A stretch of 64,000 nucleotides of DNA from the NCBI RefSeq assembly GCF_008905045.1, contig NZ_VWMY01000046.1, positions 1-64,000 of the forward strand, read 5' to 3'. A program made the position numbers and the translations under genes. Shown here piece by piece: positions 8,181 to 17,364 of the stretch; the first letter of the stretch is position 1; each line of letters begins with the position of its first letter. The notes under the pieces were generated by a model. It ran no database searches. It was not told where the DNA came from and saw only the letters and a list, made by a program, of their open reading frames with translations. This DNA comes from Streptomyces albicerus. Lineage in GTDB: Bacteria; Actinomycetota; Actinomycetes; Streptomycetales; Streptomycetaceae.

Positions 8181-9376
8181 GCATCTGGCCTGAATTTTCC
8201 CTAGGGAGCCTCTGTACGGTCAGATCCGGCGGGACTCCCGCTCGCGCAAACCCCGATCACTTCAACGGAGACATTCCGTGGGTGAAGATCGGCGATATGC
8301 TACAGGGAAACATTACCGACACCGAAGAGAAGATCACTCAGCTAGGGATGCGGAATAGCTCCGCTAAGCTCTTCCCCGCAGGAACAGTCCTCATCTCCAT
8401 CTTCGCCACCATTGGACGCACAGCGGTTCTTGAAGTCGACGCAACGACGAATCAGGCAATCGCCGGCCTGACTCCAATCGACGCGCAAAAACTTAATCCA
8501 GCATACCTGCGCCGATACCTGGATAGCATCGTCGCTACTCTGGAGGGGAAAGCGCAAGGCGTTGCCCAGATCAACATCAACTCCAGCATTCTCAAGTCTC
8601 TCCCCGTCCCCCTCCCCAGCTTGGAGTATCAAGAAAGAGTCATTGACATTCTCGACCATATCGACAAACTGCGCGCCAAACGCCGGGCGGCTATCACCCT
8701 CCTTGACGATCTCGCCCGATCTATCTTTATCGATCTGTTCGGTGATCCTTCGCGGAACCCGAAGGGGTGGCCGATGAAGGTGATCGGCGACCTCCTCGAA
8801 TCAGCTTCATACGGGACGAGCGCGAAAGCTGACCTTGCCGGAGATCTTCCGGTGCTCCGCATGAACAATGTGACTATCACAGGAAGCGTCGATCTTGCAA
8901 ATTTGAAATACATGCAGCGAGATTCCGTGAGCGAGCGCTATCTCGTCTACGCTGGCGACATCCTATTCAATAGGACGAACAGCCCCGAACTCGTAGGGAA
9001 GACTGCTGTCTATCGCGGCTCTGACCCTCTGGCCTACGCCGGGTACCTCGTGCGACTTCGCACGAACAAGGAAAATGACCCAGAGTACGTTTCCGCCTTC
9101 CTGAACACGGGATACGCAAAGCGGGTACTTCGCAACATGTGCAAGAGTATTGTAGGTATGGCGAATATTAACGCACGCGAAATTCAAGGCGTCTCTATTG
9201 CTCAGCCGCCACTGAAATTGCAGCAAAAATTTGCAGCACTGACTCATAAAATCGAGTCCTTTAGGCACATCCACCGCTCTCACCTTGCAGAGCTAGACAC
9301 ACTCTTCGCGGCCGTGCAGCACCGCGCGTTCCGCGGGGAGCTGCAGAACGATCTCGTCGAGCAATCGAAGCCGTAA
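8177..9376 (+). CDS. hsdS: Type I restriction-modification system specificity subunit HsdS
   Basis: HsdS recognises the bipartite DNA target through two target-recognition domains joined by helical spacers. The 399-residue protein shows this two-repeat plan: a first recognition half (residues 1 to about 150), a spacer with LPSLEYQERVIDILDHIDKL, a second half beginning near NPKGWPMKVIGD, and a second spacer with LKLQQKFAALTHKIESF. The two spacers look alike, as expected for circularly permuted HsdS halves. The DNA is markedly richer in A and T than its neighbours, usual for rapidly exchanged recognition genes. GTG at 8177 overlaps the hsdM stop. The target sequence cannot be read from the protein. 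Confidence 0.92.
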   Translation: MSIWPEFSLGSLCTVRSGGTPARANPDHFNGDIPWVKIGDMLQGNITDTEEKITQLGMRNSSAKLFPAGTVLISIFATIGRTAVLEVDATTNQAIAGLTPIDAQKLNPAYLRRYLDSIVATLEGKAQGVAQININSSILKSLPVPLPSLEYQERVIDILDHIDKLRAKRRAAITLLDDLARSIFIDLFGDPSRNPKGWPMKVIGDLLESASYGTSAKADLAGDLPVLRMNNVTITGSVDLANLKYMQRDSVSERYLVYAGDILFNRTNSPELVGKTAVYRGSDPLAYAGYLVRLRTNKENDPEYVSAFLNTGYAKRVLRNMCKSIVGMANINAREIQGVSIAQPPLKLQQKFAALTHKIESFRHIHRSHLAELDTLFAAVQHRAFRGELQNDLVEQSKP

Positions 9377-9401
9377 CTACCGCTCGGAGGGGGTACACCG
9401 C

Positions 9402-12400
9402 GTGAGCAACTTCGGGTTCCTAAAGGCCGAGTGGCCCGACCTTCACGCCGAGGCCGCGCACGCCGAGCGGATCGCCATCGCGGACCCGCGCGCGTCATGT
9501 TTCTACTCACGGCGCGCCCTTGAACTCGCGGTCACGTGGCTGTACCGGGCGGACAGCAAGCTCAGGTTGCCCTACAACAATGACCTGGCTGCGATGATCG
9601 CCGAGCCGACGATGGTGAACCTCGTCGGTCCGGCGATCCGGACGAAGATGGACATCATCCGCCGGCAGGGTAATGCGGCTGTGCATCGCTCTGCCGCGGT
9701 GGCTCCGAATGACTCCGTCAAGGTTCTCGCTGAGTTGTTCCACGTCATGTACTGGATTGCTCGGCACTACTCCCGCGACGCCACTGACCTCCCTGCCGCT
9801 GGTCTGGCCTTCGACCAGACGGTCATCCCGCGCCCCCTCCCTGCCTCGGTGCGCCTACAGAAGCAGGCCGAACTCAAGTCGCAGGCCGAGAAGTACGCAA
9901 AGCAAGACGCCGAGCTCGCTGCCGCTCTTGAGCGGGACGCCAACAAGGACGCGGAGATCGCGCATCTGCGGGCGGAGATAGATGCTGCCAAGACGGTCAA
10001 CGCTGCTCAGCCCGATACGCACAACTACAACGAGACCGAGACCCGTCACCTCATCATCGACCTCCTCCTCAAGGAGTCCGGATGGGCCCTCGACCAGCCG
10101 CGTGACCGGGAGTTCGAGGTCACCGGGATGCCCTATGGATCCGGCACCGGGTTCGTGGACTACGTCCTATGGGGAGACGACGGCAAGCCATTGGCCGTGG
10201 TCGAAGCCAAGCGAACCACACACGATGCCACCAAGGGACAGCAGCAGGCGAAGCTGTACACCGACTGCCTTGAGAACATGTATGGGCAGCGGCCCGTCAT
10301 CTTCTACACCAACGGCTACAAGACTCACCTCTGGGACGACCTGCGCTATCCGCCGCGCGAGGTGCAGGGCTTCTACACCAAGGACGAGCTGCGCCTCCTC
10401 ATCCAGCGGCGTGCCAGCCGCCAGGCGCTCGTCGGGGTGCGGATCAACGAGCAGATCGCCGGACGGCATTACCAGACTCGTGCCATTCGGCGGATCGGTG
10501 AGACTTTCGAGCGGGACTTGCAGCGCCAGGCGTTGCTGGTCATGGCAACCGGCGCCGGCAAGACCCGCACCATCATCGGCCTGGCTGACCAGCTGATCCG
10601 TGCGAACTGGGCCAAGCGCATCCTCTTCCTCGCCGACCGCAAGGCTCTGGTAACGCAGGCCACCAACGCTTTCAAACAGCATCTGCCCGGCGTGCCGACA
10701 ATCAACTTGCTGACAGAGAAGAACCCAGAGGCTCGGGTCTACGTCTCCACGTACCCGACCATGATGGGACTGATCGACGAGACCAGTGACGACCTGCGGG
10801 TGTTCGGCCCCGGCTACTTCGATCTGATCGTCATCGACGAAGCACACCGTTCGATCTATCAGAAGTACGGCGCGATCTTCGATTACTTCGATTCGCTCCT
10901 CGTCGGCCTGACCGCCACGCCGAAGGATGAAGTCGACCGGAACACCTACCGCCGCTTCCACCTTGAAGATAACGTCCCTACCGACGTCTACGGCCTCGAC
11001 GAGGCCGTAGACGAGGGATTCCTCGTGCCGCCACGCACCGTGGATGTGCCGTTGAAGTTCCAGCGCGAGGGCATACGGTATGCCGACCTGTCCGAAGAGG
11101 ATAAGGAGCGTTGGGACGAGCTGGAGTGGGACGACGAGGGCAGCGTCCCCGACTCGGTGAACTCCGAGGAACTCAACAAATATCTCTTCAATGCTGACAC
11201 CGTCGATAAGGCCCTGGAAGCCCTAATGACCAACGGCCTGAAGGTCGCGGGTGGGGACCGGATCGGCAAGACCATCATCTTCGCGAAGAACAACGCGCAC
11301 GCCGACTACATCGCCGAGCGTTTCAACGCTAACTATCCCGAGTATCACGGTGACTTCGCGCGAGTCATCACGTATCAGTACGATTATGCCCAAGATTTGA
11401 TCGACAAGTTCTCTCAGAAGGAGAAGGACCCGCACATCGCGATCTCCGTCGACATGCTGGACACCGGCATCGACGTACCCGAGGTCGTCAACCTGGTCTT
11501 CTTCAAACTGGTCCGCTCTAAATCGAAGTTCTGGCAGATGATCGGCCGCGGCACCCGCCTGTGCCCGGACCTCTTCGGGCCGGGACGACACAAAACCGAG
11601 TTCATGGTCTTCGACCTGTGCCAGAACGTAGAGTTCTTCAACCAGGACCTGATGCCGGCCGAGGGACGGCTAACCCCGTCGCTCGGCGAGCGGCTCTTCC
11701 AGCACCGCGCCGACCTGCTGCTCGGCCTGGATCAGCACCACCCAGACCTCACCGCTGACGTCTCTGAAGACGATCCAGAGGGCACGCGCACAGAAGCCGG
11801 TCTACGCTCGGCCGTCGCCCATCACCTCCATCACATGGTGGAGAATATGACTCCGGACAACTTCCTGGTCCGCGCGCACCGCCAGCAGGTCGAGATCTAC
11901 TCCGACTTCGCTAACTGGCGTCGCATGACCCCCGAAGTGCACGCCGAGATCATCGACCACCTGGCCGCGCTGCCCACCCAGTACCGCGACGACGACATGA
12001 GCGAGGAAGCCAAGCGGTTCGACCTCCTCACCCTCCGCCTACAGCTCACGCAGCTGAACGCCGAACCTGGCTGGGACCGGCTCCGTACCCAGGCCCAGGA
12101 GATCGCCTCCGCGCTCCTCGACCAGACCACCATCCCCGCCATCCGCGTACAACAACAGCTCCTCGACGAGATGGCCGGGGACGCCTGGTGGCAGGATGTG
12201 ACGCTGCCCATGCTGGAGACCATGCGCCGCCGCATCCGGAGTCTGGTGAAACTGATCCCCCGCAAGACCCGCATCATCGTCTACACCGACTTCGAGGACG
12301 AGCTCGGCGAGATCACCGCCACCGAGCTGCGCGGCGTAGCCCTCGGCACCGAGTGGTCGCGCTTCCAGCAGAAGGCCCGCGCCTACCTGCGCAAGCACGA

Positions 12401-12836
12401 AGATCAGCTCGCCGTGCAGAAACTGCGCCGGAACCGGCAGATCACCGCGACCGACCTAGGCGAACTGGAACGCATCTTCCTCGAAGAGGGCATCGGCACC
12501 GACGCCGACCTGGAGCGGGCCAAGCAGGAGGCCGGCGGGCTCGGCCTCTTTCTGCGGACCTTGGTCGGCCTGGACCGCCAGGACGCGACTGCCGCCTTCG
12601 ACCAGTTCCAGTCCGGCCGAACCTTCACCTCCGAGCAGTTGGACTTCCTCCAGCAGATCGTCGACTTCCTCGCCCGGCGCGGCCTCATGGATGCCGGGGA
12701 CCTCTACGAAGCGCCGTTCAATGCCCTGGCGCCTACAGGGCCGGAGGACATTTTCGACGAGGATGACGTCGACACGGTCGTCACCATCCTGGATGCCATC
12801 CGCGGTACCGCGATCCCGATGGACCGAGTGTCATAG
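9402..12836 (+). CDS. hsdR: Type I restriction endonuclease subunit HsdR, first copy (EcoEI-like)
   Basis: 1144 residues. The order is a DUF4145-like N-terminal domain (LKAEWPDLHAEA... to about residue 130), a charged coiled-coil stretch (about 150-200), an HSDR_N nuclease with Asp253 (VDYVLW) and Glu268-x-Lys (VEAK), and a superfamily 2 motor with Walker A GAGKT (from residue 384) and DEAH (from residue 479), TATP and helicase C domain. It ends with an EcoEI-type C-terminal domain containing LDFLQQIVDFLA. It translocates and cuts unmethylated DNA in complex with HsdM and HsdS. GTG at 9402 follows GGAGGGGG. All catalytic motifs are present. A second, divergent copy follows at once. Confidence 0.92.
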   Translation: MSNFGFLKAEWPDLHAEAAHAERIAIADPRASCFYSRRALELAVTWLYRADSKLRLPYNNDLAAMIAEPTMVNLVGPAIRTKMDIIRRQGNAAVHRSAAVAPNDSVKVLAELFHVMYWIARHYSRDATDLPAAGLAFDQTVIPRPLPASVRLQKQAELKSQAEKYAKQDAELAAALERDANKDAEIAHLRAEIDAAKTVNAAQPDTHNYNETETRHLIIDLLLKESGWALDQPRDREFEVTGMPYGSGTGFVDYVLWGDDGKPLAVVEAKRTTHDATKGQQQAKLYTDCLENMYGQRPVIFYTNGYKTHLWDDLRYPPREVQGFYTKDELRLLIQRRASRQALVGVRINEQIAGRHYQTRAIRRIGETFERDLQRQALLVMATGAGKTRTIIGLADQLIRANWAKRILFLADRKALVTQATNAFKQHLPGVPTINLLTEKNPEARVYVSTYPTMMGLIDETSDDLRVFGPGYFDLIVIDEAHRSIYQKYGAIFDYFDSLLVGLTATPKDEVDRNTYRRFHLEDNVPTDVYGLDEAVDEGFLVPPRTVDVPLKFQREGIRYADLSEEDKERWDELEWDDEGSVPDSVNSEELNKYLFNADTVDKALEALMTNGLKVAGGDRIGKTIIFAKNNAHADYIAERFNANYPEYHGDFARVITYQYDYAQDLIDKFSQKEKDPHIAISVDMLDTGIDVPEVVNLVFFKLVRSKSKFWQMIGRGTRLCPDLFGPGRHKTEFMVFDLCQNVEFFNQDLMPAEGRLTPSLGERLFQHRADLLLGLDQHHPDLTADVSEDDPEGTRTEAGLRSAVAHHLHHMVENMTPDNFLVRAHRQQVEIYSDFANWRRMTPEVHAEIIDHLAALPTQYRDDDMSEEAKRFDLLTLRLQLTQLNAEPGWDRLRTQAQEIASALLDQTTIPAIRVQQQLLDEMAGDAWWQDVTLPMLETMRRRIRSLVKLIPRKTRIIVYTDFEDELGEITATELRGVALGTEWSRFQQKARAYLRKHEDQLAVQKLRRNRQITATDLGELERIFLEEGIGTDADLERAKQEAGGLGLFLRTLVGLDRQDATAAFDQFQSGRTFTSEQLDFLQQIVDFLARRGLMDAGDLYEAPFNALAPTGPEDIFDEDDVDTVVTILDAIRGTAIPMDRVS

Positions 12837-12912
12837 ACATGTAACCCCCGGCCTTCCCGCCCAACTTGTGGAAGGATTCGTTCAGTTGACGATCCCGGGG
12901 AAGGACCGGTCC

Positions 12913-15900
12913 ATGGGCAATTTCCTGTTCCTTAAGGCTGAGTGGCCGGAGGTCCACGCCGAAGCGGTGCAGGCCGAGAGGTACGCCCATGCTGATCCCC
13001 GAGCGGCATGCATCTACGCGCGGCGCACCTTGGAGGTTGCGCTGCAGTGGGTCTACACGGCCGATGACAGCCTCCCCAAGCCGCCCAAAAACCTCGACGG
13101 AATGATCAAGAAACCGGCCATGGTGACCATGGTCGGCTCGGCCCTACAGGCCAAGATGGACGCTATCCGCATCCAGGGCAACGAGGCGGTGCACGGCTCA
13201 AGCGCCGTCACATCGCAAGACGCCTTGACGATCCTGGACGAGTTGTTCCATACGCTCTTCTGGATCGCCCGCCGCTACGCCCTGTCACCCGGGAACGCGC
13301 CTGCCCCGGGGTTGACCTTCGACGAAGCGCTTGTCCCGAGTGGCGTCGGCGTACAGAAGCAGTCGCGGGAATCGCTGCGCCAACTGGCCCAGCTCACCGA
13401 GGAACAGACCGCCGCCTGGGCCGACTCCCTGGATGCGGAAGAACTCGACGCCGCGATCGTCGCACTCCGCAAGGAGATCAAGGCCGCCAAGGCCGCCAAC
13501 TCCGCGCTGCCAGACACCCACGACTACAACGAGCGCCAGACCCGAGAACTGATCATCGACCTCCTCTTGAAGGAGGCCGGCTGGCCCCTGGACGGGCAGA
13601 ACGATCGCGAGTTCCCCGTCACTGGTATGCCCAACATCTCCGAGCGCGGGCATGTCGACTACGTGCTCTGGGACGACGACGGTAAGCCGCTCGGCCTGGT
13701 CGAGGCCAAGAGCACCACCCGCAATGCCGTCGAGGGCCAGCACCAGGCGAAGCTGTACGCGGACTGCCTGGAGGTGGTCTACAACCAGCGGCCGGTCATC
13801 TTCTGTACCAACGGCTATCAGACCCGTGTCTGGGATGACCTGCAGTACCCCCCGCGCGAGATCCAGGGCTTCTACACCAAGGACGAACTGCGCCTCCTCG
13901 TGCAGCGGCGCTCCAGCCGACAAGCCCTCGCGGGGGTCTCCATCAGCTCCGAGATCGCCGGGCGCCACTATCAGGCACGAGCGATCCGCCGGATCGGAGA
14001 GGCTTTCGAACAGCACCAGCGTCATGCTCTGTTGGTGATGGCGACAGGGGCTGGCAAGACCCGCACCGTGATCGGGCTCGTCGACCAGCTGATGCGCGCA
14101 AACTGGGCGAAGCGGATCCTGTTCCTGGCCGACCGTAAGGTCCTGGTCAAGCAGGCTGCCACCGCGTTTGGGGAACATCTGCCGCACGTGCCCACCGTGA
14201 ATCTCCTGAAGGAGAAGAACCCGGCGGGACGAGTCTTCGTCTCCACGTACCCGACGATGATGGGCCTCATCAACCAGACGGAGGGCGATCGACGGCTCTT
14301 TAGTCCCGGGTACTTCGACCTGATCATCGTCGATGAGGCGCACCGCTCGATCTATCAGAAGTACGGCGCGATCTTCGATTACTTCGACTCGCTCCTCGTC
14401 GGCCTGACTGCCACACCGAAGGACGAAGTCGACCGCAACACCTACCGCCGCTTCCACCTGGAGAACGGCGTTCCAACCGACGTCTACGGCCTCGACGAAG
14501 CCGTAAAGGAGGGGTATCTCGTTCCGGCAGAAGCCGTTGAGGTCCCTCTCAAGTTCCCCCGCGAAGGCATCAGATACGCCGACCTCCCCCCTGATGAGAA
14601 GGAACGCTGGGATGAACTGGAGTGGGACGACGAGGGCCGCGTCCCTGACTCCGTGAACTCCGAAGAGGTCAACAAGTACCTGTTCAACGACGACACCGTC
14701 GACAAGGCCCTGGAAACCCTGATGACCCATGGTCTGAAGGTCGCGGGCGGGGACCGGCTCGGCAAGACCATCATCTTCGCGAAGAACGAGAGACACGCTC
14801 AGCACATCGCTGACCGCTTCAACGCCAACTACCCGGAGGAACAGGGAACGTTCGCCCAGGTCATAACGCACCGCCAGGACTACGCCGAGGACCTGATCGA
14901 CAAGTTTTCCCAGAAGGAGAAGGCCCCGCACATCGCGATCTCCGTCGACATGCTGGACACCGGCATCGACGTACCCGAGGTCGTCAATCTGGTCTTCTTC
15001 AAACTGGTCCGCTCCCAGTCGAAGTTCTGGCAAATGGTCGGCCGCGGTACCCGCCTGTGCGCCGATCTGCACGGACCCGGCAGGGACAAGGACAGCTTCC
15101 GGGTCTTCGACCTGTGCCGGAACGTAGAGTTCTTCAACCTTGATCTGATGAAGGCCGAAGGGAAGCTACATCCTTCACTCAGCGAGCAGCTGTTCCAGCA
15201 CCGCGTTGACCTTCTCTTTGGTCTCGATCAACGCAAGCCGGACTCTCCGGTCACCCCGGACGAGACTCCCGCTCAGACCGATGGCACTCAGAGCGAGGCC
15301 GGCCTGCGTCATGAGACCGCCCAACGGCTCCAAGCCGAAGTTGCAGGGATGAACACGGATAACTTCCTGGTACGGCCCCACCGGCGGGAAGTCATGGTGT
15401 ACGCCGACTTTGCGAACTGGCACCGGGTCACCGAGGAAGCGCACGCTGAGCTGACCGGCTCGCTCGCCGGTCTGCCAAGCCAGTTCCGAGAGCACGACCA
15501 TGGCGAGGAAGCCAAGCGCTTCGACCTATTGGTCCTGCGCCTGCAACTGGCGCACCTCAACGCGGAGCGTAGGTACCCGCAGCTGATGAGCCGGGTACAG
15601 GAGATTGCGTCTGCCTTGCTGGACCAGAGCAGCCACCCCGTGATCCGGCAGCAGCATGAACTACTGGAAGACCTGACTGCGGAAATATGGTGGCAGGACG
15701 TAACCCTCCCGATGCTGGAGGGTATGCGCCGCAATCTGCGCTCACTGGTGAAGTTCATCGAACGTCGCAAGCGGAACATCGTCTACACCGACTTCGTCGA
15801 CGAGCAGACCGGCGATCTGACGGTCGCCTATCTTCACGGCATGACGGTGGGCACCGATATGCAGCGATTTACACAGAAGGCCCGCCGCTATCTTCGCGCT

Positions 15901-16341
15901 CACGAGGACCACCTCGCGATCCAGAAACTCCGTCGCAACCGCCAGATCACCGCTACTGACTTGAGCGAGCTGGAGGAGATCTTCATTGAAGCGGGTATAG
16001 GGACGGACGCGGAACTGGAACGCGTCAAGGAAAAGTCCGGCACTCTGGGACTGTTCATGCGGTCCTTGACTGGCCTGGACCGGGAGACGGCATCCGCTGC
16101 CTTCGACTCATTCCAGGCAGAGCGCACTCTGACCGCCAGTCAGCTCGATTTCCTTCAGCAGATCGTCGACTTCCTCGCCAAGCGTGGACGCATGGACGCC
16201 GGAGACCTCTACGAGGCTCCGTTCACGTCTATCGCTCCCGGGGGCCCCGAAGATCTCTTCGAGGAAGCGGACATCAACGTCGTCGTGAACATCCTGAAGG
16301 GGATACACAGTACGGCTGTACCGACAGAGGAGGCGTCGTAG
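12913..16341 (+). CDS. hsdR: Type I restriction endonuclease subunit HsdR, second tandem copy
   Basis: 1142 residues with the same domain order and almost the same length as the preceding gene. By eye the motor regions are about three-quarters identical, while the N-terminal domain and the linker before the nuclease differ more. Nuclease residues (VDYVLW...VEAK), Walker A (GAGKT from residue 379) and DEAHRS are retained, so it looks functional. ATG at 12913 matches the start of the first copy (MGNFLFLKAEWP versus the first copy's MSNFGFLKAEWP); the frame opens earlier but that part overlaps copy one. No second hsdM or hsdS accompanies it. Alternatives are duplication followed by divergence, or acquisition from a related island. 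Confidence 0.9.
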   Translation: MGNFLFLKAEWPEVHAEAVQAERYAHADPRAACIYARRTLEVALQWVYTADDSLPKPPKNLDGMIKKPAMVTMVGSALQAKMDAIRIQGNEAVHGSSAVTSQDALTILDELFHTLFWIARRYALSPGNAPAPGLTFDEALVPSGVGVQKQSRESLRQLAQLTEEQTAAWADSLDAEELDAAIVALRKEIKAAKAANSALPDTHDYNERQTRELIIDLLLKEAGWPLDGQNDREFPVTGMPNISERGHVDYVLWDDDGKPLGLVEAKSTTRNAVEGQHQAKLYADCLEVVYNQRPVIFCTNGYQTRVWDDLQYPPREIQGFYTKDELRLLVQRRSSRQALAGVSISSEIAGRHYQARAIRRIGEAFEQHQRHALLVMATGAGKTRTVIGLVDQLMRANWAKRILFLADRKVLVKQAATAFGEHLPHVPTVNLLKEKNPAGRVFVSTYPTMMGLINQTEGDRRLFSPGYFDLIIVDEAHRSIYQKYGAIFDYFDSLLVGLTATPKDEVDRNTYRRFHLENGVPTDVYGLDEAVKEGYLVPAEAVEVPLKFPREGIRYADLPPDEKERWDELEWDDEGRVPDSVNSEEVNKYLFNDDTVDKALETLMTHGLKVAGGDRLGKTIIFAKNERHAQHIADRFNANYPEEQGTFAQVITHRQDYAEDLIDKFSQKEKAPHIAISVDMLDTGIDVPEVVNLVFFKLVRSQSKFWQMVGRGTRLCADLHGPGRDKDSFRVFDLCRNVEFFNLDLMKAEGKLHPSLSEQLFQHRVDLLFGLDQRKPDSPVTPDETPAQTDGTQSEAGLRHETAQRLQAEVAGMNTDNFLVRPHRREVMVYADFANWHRVTEEAHAELTGSLAGLPSQFREHDHGEEAKRFDLLVLRLQLAHLNAERRYPQLMSRVQEIASALLDQSSHPVIRQQHELLEDLTAEIWWQDVTLPMLEGMRRNLRSLVKFIERRKRNIVYTDFVDEQTGDLTVAYLHGMTVGTDMQRFTQKARRYLRAHEDHLAIQKLRRNRQITATDLSELEEIFIEAGIGTDAELERVKEKSGTLGLFMRSLTGLDRETASAAFDSFQAERTLTASQLDFLQQIVDFLAKRGRMDAGDLYEAPFTSIAPGGPEDLFEEADINVVVNILKGIHSTAVPTEEAS

Positions 16342-16406
16342 CGTCCCATGGCGCGACGACAGCAGCTGGGCAAGCGGAGCAGCGCGCCTTGCGTATTAGC
16401 CCTGGG

Positions 16407-16883
16407 TTACCGCTGCTCAAGCCGAGAGGCTGCAGGCACGAGCCCGATGTCTTCAAGATCTAGGATCGGGAGAAGCGGGGGCGCAATACCCAGCTTCACG
16501 GCGGACTGATGGATCGCTTCCCTGAGATAGGGGCGTGTCACTGGGGTCGCGATGACCTCCGCGAAGCGCCTTGCGATTACCACGGGGACAATCACAGGTT
16601 CTGGCGTCCGAAACACAGCAGCCACGTCCGCCACAAGCCGCCCTTCCGATGTCACGACCCGGGCGCGCGTCCGAATGGCCAAACGATCGCCCTCCAGCCG
16701 CTGCATCAGCTGGATGTCGGCTCGATCATCGTCAGAAGCCTCATCAGCGTCCTCCCCCGCGAGGTCAAATCCGTCCGCTCTACGGCCACTCACTTCGTAG
16801 TAAACGATGTCGAACAGCTCAGCCAGTTGCTGAAGCTCCTCCAGAGATGCCACCTCGTGTAGCGGGGTAGTGCCACGCAGCAC
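16407..16883 (-). CDS. SecB-like chaperone of a toxin-antitoxin-chaperone type module
   Basis: The 158-residue product has a SecB-like beta-strand core (LAIRTRARVVTSEGRL, VADVAAVFRTPEP) and a C-terminal helix-plus-PLL segment, PYLREAIHQSAVKLGIAPP, recalling SecB's LFPYARECITSMVSRG. SecB-like proteins encoded beside XRE antitoxins act as chaperones that protect the antitoxin in tripartite modules. It starts with GTG at 16883 and overlaps the 3' end of the HTH gene on the same strand, supporting this reading. No toxin gene is present upstream, where the module is cut. It could instead be an independent SecB-like protein; similarity is by motif only. Confidence 0.55.
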   Translation of the reverse strand: MLRGTTPLHEVASLEELQQLAELFDIVYYEVSGRRADGFDLAGEDADEASDDDRADIQLMQRLEGDRLAIRTRARVVTSEGRLVADVAAVFRTPEPVIVPVVIARRFAEVIATPVTRPYLREAIHQSAVKLGIAPPLLPILDLEDIGLVPAASRLEQR

Positions 16884-17130
16884 CTCGGCGCTTCCCTGCC
16901 ACCGGGACAGGCTCAGCCTTGTGACTCAGAGGCTCCCAAGCATCCCTACTCGGCCCCGACGCGTCCACGACGTGCGCCTTCGTCGCCACTGCCATGCCTA
17001 CAGCCCTGGCATAGCGCATGATCGTAGTCAGCCGCGGGTCCCCACCCAGGCGCTCAAAGTCCGAGACTGCGGACTGAGTCGTCTCCATAGCCTGCGCCAC
17101 CTGCTTTTGAAAGTCGTGTCCGACGCGGCC
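16819..17130 (-). pseudogene. XRE-family antitoxin-like HTH protein, N-terminally truncated
   Basis: The conserved part reads FQKQVAQAMETTQSAVSDFE, then GGDPRLTTIMRYARAVGM: a Cro/C1 helix-turn-helix of the HigA antitoxin type with the typical LTTxxRYARALG end. The sequence upstream in this frame, from about 17115 to 17358, is the antisense of a TPR fragment on the other strand, so the first 30-40 residues and the promoter of the antitoxin are missing. It lies directly before and overlaps the SecB-like gene, so the pair looks like the surviving two-thirds of a toxin-antitoxin-chaperone operon. A complete protein from a fortuitous start is unlikely. Confidence 0.55.
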
Positions 17131-17337
17131 GGGGACGCCTCCGAAACCGCTCTCGACCTGCGCCGCAGTATCGGCGTGCTCCTCTTCTCCGAAGGCCGCC
17201 GCGCCGAGGCCGAGGGGGTCCTCGACGCCCTCCACGAGGACATGTGCGTCCTCCTCGGCGAGGACCATGAGGAGACCCGCGAGATCGCCGATCTCCTTGC
17301 CCGGCTGCGCGGACCGGAGGGACAGCGCCCTCACTGA
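17120..17337 (+). pseudogene. C-terminal TPR fragment of a lost signalling protein
   Basis: This frame encodes a TPR-like end: LRRSIGVLLFSEGRRAEAEG, then DMCVLLGEDHEETREIADLL. The same type of ending is common in Streptomyces kinases and NB-ARC proteins carrying tetratricopeptide repeats. Nothing of the rest of such a protein precedes it; the DNA just upstream is the truncated XRE gene on the opposite strand. It therefore marks a rearrangement junction near 17115, where two unrelated gene ends were joined head to head. Confidence 0.5.
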
Positions 17338-17364
17338 CGTCCTGCCGGTACGGTGCACACACCG

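Noticed and set aside
13285..15072. A 595-codon minus-strand frame opposite the second hsdR
   Set aside because: No family motif and it mirrors HsdR codons; a comparable antisense frame exists in the first copy. Long antisense frames are a GC-bias artefact.
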